From contig CAZYPN010000020.1 in assembly GCA_964649085.1 (NCBI GenBank), forward strand, positions 1 to 64,000: a stretch of 64,000 bases of DNA, read 5' to 3'. Under the pieces are notes generated by a model, which was not told the DNA's origin, searched no databases, and was given only the letters and a program-made list of their open reading frames with translations. Position numbers and translations under genes: made by a program. Shown here one piece after another: positions 61,101 through 64,000 of the stretch. Position 1 is the first letter of the stretch; the number at the start of each line of letters is the position of its first letter. The stretch comes from JADMJV01 sp964649085 (GTDB lineage Bacteria > Vulcanimicrobiota > Xenobia > Xenobiales > JADMJV01).

Positions 61101-61334
61101 CGCGGACCGGCCCTGGACGGTGGGGTGTTTTGCGAAATGCTCAAACCCCTGCAACAAGACCGTATGGCTCACCTGGAGTTTCGTGACGGCATCTATCTCG
61201 GCGCCCTGCAACAGTCGGGCGATCAAGAACTGGGAGAACTGTGGGTCGAAGAGGCCGGCCGACGGCTGCGCCTTGGGGAAGTCGGTGCTTTGGACATGAG
61301 CGAATTGCTGCTCGACTGGGAGAGCCTCCGATGA
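58131..61334 (+). CDS. DUF4132 (MolR-like) protein
   Basis: 1067 residues. A long helical-repeat-like body fills the first 750. Residues from about 780 to 880 carry the DUF4132 text (GPRSFHVKFDEQLRPQLLD; RLQRAMTAERHWSPGEW; LEHPLLVLLVKRLVW). The family is related to MolR/WGR-type proteins of unknown role. Starts at GTG 58131, divergent from the ATL gene by about 50 bases. Its stop overlaps the next gene by 4 bases (ATGA). Confidence 0.83.
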   Translation: MSTAEFELPPGALPWRSRPGSAARRTGRKLDLEPWKLGLGVSAAGLRTPVRRALSLLEHRDRTACEPEVYACLALIAPEELLSLVEPATALEAFFHSQTLQINDEPQHPPRYRWFTCSRDGGERPWYLPYPLEPWITLRQALCQAKEEDYQQALQVAAQKRPGGSLEERVLLAFLFPDAGWAEAEAEACLAAEIQQWGMRYLPAFSWALLASLTSLESVLGLCRATPQSSPPHTMAASILANLGSQAWPLLIERAENDGPEWLKPLLHQGHPELARQLGPLLGQRPLQPLILEYFRRFPSQGIGALAQLACAGGKLKEMARVQLGQLLRNHPQLPPLEARERQLCEQLLQRAQQPLVEAALEELPQVLAKPPWLTPRAPRKPLVARAQATPYEERLHPSSSGCQPYFYEVPPPEGQAPSATFLRLQKQLQKGHQLSLHRLDELANSEALQLLLQAPAGCWQDSWTPLEPLMERFGLAALPGLVGQFSQRPREVLEVIQRVESPQLASCIAAAMKLQQHRKLATRWMQRFPEAAIAGLLPLAVGDDPLRPEAEQAIRWLADWKGRDLILEQARSMGVETAAQEVLDDDPLFHFPVRLPKLASFISLHSLPRVKLRNGKALSLQAQQHLLTMLAFSPLDPPYAGLRPVQQQCCPDSLEELATELFHLWQSAGGPSKEKWCFLALGHLGGEATVRQLVPLLKAWPQEKLFARAELGLDVLAAIGTDLALMHLHQMSLRLKSKALQDRARRKLAEIALRRGLGDEELADRLVNDLGLERGGSCLLNYGPRSFHVKFDEQLRPQLLDCQGRMLKDLPRPGGQDDPQLAQQAQQRWKELKKDIKLLGEIQIARLQRAMTAERHWSPGEWTLLLLEHPLLVLLVKRLVWSYRSSDEAVPQLFRVAEDGTLANQEDESWSLPATGQVGLPHPLNLSSEELLSWSQLFADYNLLQPFPQLGREVHRLEESQKSLQALLPPRTCRVHPGRLVGLESRGWRRGPALDGGVFCEMLKPLQQDRMAHLEFRDGIYLGALQQSGDQELGELWVEEAGRRLRLGEVGALDMSELLLDWESLR

Positions 61335-62605
61335 GCTGGGCAGAAGCCGTCCTTAAAGTGACCGACGACCTTCCCCTGGTCGGCCTGGATAGGCCGATTG
61401 AGCTGAGTTTGCAGCACCTGACGCGCCCCTTTTTCCTGGCCTGGTGGGCCAGCGACGAGTCTCGCCCGGCTTTAAGAGTCCACCTGCGCAGCCAGGACAA
61501 GCTCAAGGTCGACTGGTCGCCCACCCTGGCCCGGGTTCGTCAGCGCGGCCCAGAGCTGCTGGTGGGTGCCGAGAAAGAGGCGGCTCGCTTTGCCCACCTG
61601 AAAGTGCTGGATCGCGTTGCCAGTGTACTGGCAACCCTCGAGGCTGCCGATGGGCTGGAACTGGCCGTAAGCGGGCCACGTCCCCTGCGCTTCTCGGGGC
61701 CTGTAGAACAGGGCATCTGGAAGCTGACCGAGGTCTTTCCGGCAGTGTCGACCCAGGTGCTTCGGCGTGCTCTGGAGTTGGCTCGAGAGGCCACGGAAGA
61801 CGAGTGCCTTACCGCTGCCTCAGAAGCGCTGGCCGAAGCCGCCGAAGCCAGCCTGCGAGCCGAATGGAATCTTGAAGAAGATTCCAACCCGCGCTTGCAA
61901 CGCCAGCAGGCGAAGCTGCTGATTCGGGAGCAGAACGGAGAAGTTCAAAGTTGGATGAAGCTCTTTGCCGTCCACGTTTTCCTGCACGACCCGGAATTCC
62001 GACAGGCCTGGGGCCTGGACGCTTTCCTGGAGGAGCTGCTCGAGCAAAGCCGCCAGCACCAGCAGCAAATGAGCGGCCTGACCCTGCAATTGGCCCAGGT
62101 GTTGAACCAGAGTCTGGGAGTCACGATGGGCGACAGGCTCTTTCAGGGCAAAAAGGGGTGCTTCTATCGTTCTGAAATTTGCCGTGGGGATTGGCTGCAA
62201 CCCCTCGACATCGACATCGAGGACCGAGAGTTGAAAGCCCTGGGATTTACGCCCATCGGCGACCTGACCTGCGATTCGCTGGCCGGCGCCGTGGTGCGCA
62301 CCTACGCCTGCAGCCAACAGGATTGTTGGGCCGTAGTGACATCCGGTGCCCAGCGGCAGTTGATCCGAGAGTTTTTCAGCGAATACCAGGACGGGTCGAG
62401 ACGAACCACCACCACCCTGCCGTTCTCGGAATCGAAAGCCGAGCGCAAGCTGTTCAAGGCCAGCTATCCCGAACTGGAATGGCCCGATCTATTGAAAGTG
62501 CATCGGGACTGGACCTCACAACAAGCTCTCACCCCTTGCCCCCATGCGACCGATCTGGCCCGGGTGGCCGGTTCCATCGACCGCTACCTCGTGCTCTGGG
62601 GATAG
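61331..62605 (+). CDS. Protein of unknown function, partner of the DUF4132 protein
   Basis: 424 residues, mostly helical, with no domain I recognise. The start at ATG 61331 is fixed by the ATGA overlap. Residues about 280-424 (KGCFYRSEICRGDWL, TYACSQQDCWAVVTSG) look globular. Coupling to the DUF4132 gene suggests the two products work together. Confidence 0.7.
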   Translation: MSWAEAVLKVTDDLPLVGLDRPIELSLQHLTRPFFLAWWASDESRPALRVHLRSQDKLKVDWSPTLARVRQRGPELLVGAEKEAARFAHLKVLDRVASVLATLEAADGLELAVSGPRPLRFSGPVEQGIWKLTEVFPAVSTQVLRRALELAREATEDECLTAASEALAEAAEASLRAEWNLEEDSNPRLQRQQAKLLIREQNGEVQSWMKLFAVHVFLHDPEFRQAWGLDAFLEELLEQSRQHQQQMSGLTLQLAQVLNQSLGVTMGDRLFQGKKGCFYRSEICRGDWLQPLDIDIEDRELKALGFTPIGDLTCDSLAGAVVRTYACSQQDCWAVVTSGAQRQLIREFFSEYQDGSRRTTTTLPFSESKAERKLFKASYPELEWPDLLKVHRDWTSQQALTPCPHATDLARVAGSIDRYLVLWG

Positions 62606-62608
62606 TCA

Positions 62609-63898
62609 ATGCTCACCGGTAGTGCCTGGATATCGCCCCTGTGCTTGCTGTGGAAACTCCATCGCGATCCGCTGAACTTTCTCACTCGCCTGCATCGTCG
62701 CCACGGTCGCTTTGTGGCGCTTCGAGGCGGGCCTCGCCCGGTGTATTCTGTGAGCGACCCCGAACGGATCCGTGAGGTTCTGGTGGTGCGAGGTGACCAT
62801 TTTGCCAAAGGCAGGGGCCTGGAACTGGCCAAGGCCGTCATCGGCGAGGGCCTGCTGACCTCGGAGGGCGAGGTCCATCTCTGCCAGCGGCGCAAGCTAC
62901 AGCCCGCCTTTTCACGAGGGCGTCTCGAGCACGACGCCGACCTTATGGTGCAGGCAACCCTGGACATGATGGCCGGCTGGCGCGACGGCGAGCAGCGAGA
63001 TTTCTATGCGGAAATGACGGCTCTGAGCCTGGACATCATGGCCCGCACCCTCTTTGGGCGTTCATTGGGCGAGCAGGCTCCCCTGTTTCTGGAAGCTCTG
63101 CATCTTACGGTAGACCGCTTTCAGGTCGGACTGATCCCGATCATGGGCCTGATCGAGCGGCTGCCCCTCGAGTTCAATCGGCGCTTTGATCGGGCCATTC
63201 AGCGGCTCGACCAGGTGGTGCAGCAGCGCATTCAAGAACGTCGCAGTGGCCAACCAGGGCCCGACATTCTGTGGTTCATGCTGGAGTCGAACTTCTCCGA
63301 GCAACAACTGCGCGACGAAACCATGACGATGTTTCTGGCTGGCCACGAAACCACGGCCAGCGCGCTCAGTTGGATGATGGGCCTGTTGGGACGCCATCCC
63401 GAGTGGGCCCAAAGGGCCAGCCGCGAGGTAGACAAAGTGTTGGGATCGCGGCTACCCGGCGCCCGGGACGTCCCTCAGCTCGTTCTCTGCCAGGGCATCT
63501 GGTTGGAAGCCATGCGCCTGTATCCACCGGCCTGGATGATCGGAAGACGCTGCTTGCGCCCCACCCACATCGGCCAGGAGTCGATCCGGGCGGGCAGTAT
63601 CATGATTCTCTCCCAGTGGGTTGCCCACCGGGACCCACAGCTCTACGCCCTGCCCGAACAGTTCTGCCCCCAGCGCTGGTCGGGCCAGGGGCCGCCCCGT
63701 CTGGCGTATTTTCCTTTCGGCGCCGGGGGGCGCCTGTGCATCGGCGAACCCTTTGCGCACCTGGAAGGGGTCTTGATTCTGGCCAGCCTGCTGCAGCGCT
63801 TTCGCTTCCGGGCGCTTCGGCCCGAACTGCCCCGCCCGGTTCCCAGGGTCACGCTCGAGCCCCGGGGCGGGCTACCCCTGCGCATTGAGGCGCGGTAG
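62609..63898 (+). CDS. Cytochrome P450 (second)
   Basis: 429 residues. The I-helix reads MFLAGHETTASAL, the ExxR motif EAMRLYP and the haem loop FGAGGRLCIGEPFA. It differs from the P450 at 13511, so it is not a recent copy. Starts 4 bases after the previous stop. No ferredoxin or reductase adjacent; substrate unknown. Confidence 0.93.
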   Translation: MLTGSAWISPLCLLWKLHRDPLNFLTRLHRRHGRFVALRGGPRPVYSVSDPERIREVLVVRGDHFAKGRGLELAKAVIGEGLLTSEGEVHLCQRRKLQPAFSRGRLEHDADLMVQATLDMMAGWRDGEQRDFYAEMTALSLDIMARTLFGRSLGEQAPLFLEALHLTVDRFQVGLIPIMGLIERLPLEFNRRFDRAIQRLDQVVQQRIQERRSGQPGPDILWFMLESNFSEQQLRDETMTMFLAGHETTASALSWMMGLLGRHPEWAQRASREVDKVLGSRLPGARDVPQLVLCQGIWLEAMRLYPPAWMIGRRCLRPTHIGQESIRAGSIMILSQWVAHRDPQLYALPEQFCPQRWSGQGPPRLAYFPFGAGGRLCIGEPFAHLEGVLILASLLQRFRFRALRPELPRPVPRVTLEPRGGLPLRIEAR

Positions 63899-63932
63899 GA
63901 GTTTTGAGACGGCTCGGGTAGTTTGCCCAGCG

Positions 63933-64000
63933 ATGAAAAAGAAAACGGCGCTGGTGACCGGCGTCACCGGACAGGACGGGGCCTATTTGTCTCGTTTGCT
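63933..64000 (+). CDS. gmd: GDP-mannose 4,6-dehydratase, N-terminal part (cut by window end)
   Basis: The 22 residues encoded so far, starting MKKKTALVTGVTGQDG then AYLSRL, are the Rossmann start of GDP-mannose 4,6-dehydratase, which begins GDP-fucose/rhamnose synthesis. The gene continues past the window. Confidence 0.8.
   Translation, partial: MKKKTALVTGVTGQDGAYLSRL

Overview
This 64 kb window is GC-rich, densely packed bacterial DNA. Many neighbouring genes overlap by 4 bases (ATGA or GTGA), so translational coupling is the normal style here, and it decided several start choices. An outer-membrane efflux protein, lipoproteins and periplasm-facing membrane proteins point to a diderm (Gram-negative type) bacterium. 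There is no rRNA, tRNA or other phylogenetic marker, so the phylum cannot be fixed. The mix of cytochromes P450, HMG-CoA reductase, wax-ester synthase, VIT/VWA, SWIM, calpain-like and Ser/Thr kinase proteins suggests a large-genome, little-studied lineage (weak guess: Myxococcota-like or an uncultured phylum such as Eremiobacterota). The window holds one assembly gap (100 N, 5198-5297) inside a tandem repeat.

Layout. 1-6.5 kb: remnant of an FAD oxidoreductase, a GST, an HD phosphohydrolase, a phosphodiester glycosidase, a VIT-VWA protein with a proline-rich repeat and a PH-domain protein. 6.6-12.6 kb: lipid and housekeeping genes (WS/DGAT, HMG-CoA reductase, LMW phosphatase, fructosamine kinase-like, MBL/beta-CASP nuclease). 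12.6-13.5 kb: a long stretch with no credible protein gene, which is the most interesting part of the window. It has a near-consensus promoter, about 680 nt of structured sequence with three copies of one RNA module, and a strong intrinsic terminator. 13.5-22 kb: a P450, then a minus-strand operon of the MoxR / DUF5682 / VWA / SWIM type ending in a HAD phosphatase. 22-31 kb: membrane proteins, a DUF2079 / WD40-like pair, and a MacA-ATPase-TolC set with no permease.

31-46 kb: paired methyltransferases, a glycosyltransferase, an HpnK-type deacetylase and a GT-C-like membrane protein (perhaps surface glycolipid work). Then come two adjacent glycine/alanine-rich paralogues, a radical SAM protein, a VapC relic, a PAP2-DUSP fusion with a hydrolase-methyltransferase fusion, a DEAD-box helicase and a class II cyclic nucleotide phosphodiesterase. 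46-64 kb: a calpain-like protein with a duplicated module, TerB-like and PilZ proteins, a Ser/Thr kinase, SbcCD (with SbcD missing several catalytic residues), an alkyltransferase-like protein, a DUF4132 protein, a second P450 and the start of GDP-mannose 4,6-dehydratase.

Two non-coding signals are not explained by ordinary annotation: the promoter-to-terminator structured RNA at about 12.785-13.464 kb, and an 87-bp dispersed element (36942 and 50121) with perfect 10-bp terminal inverted repeats and an internal hairpin that shows compensatory changes between copies.
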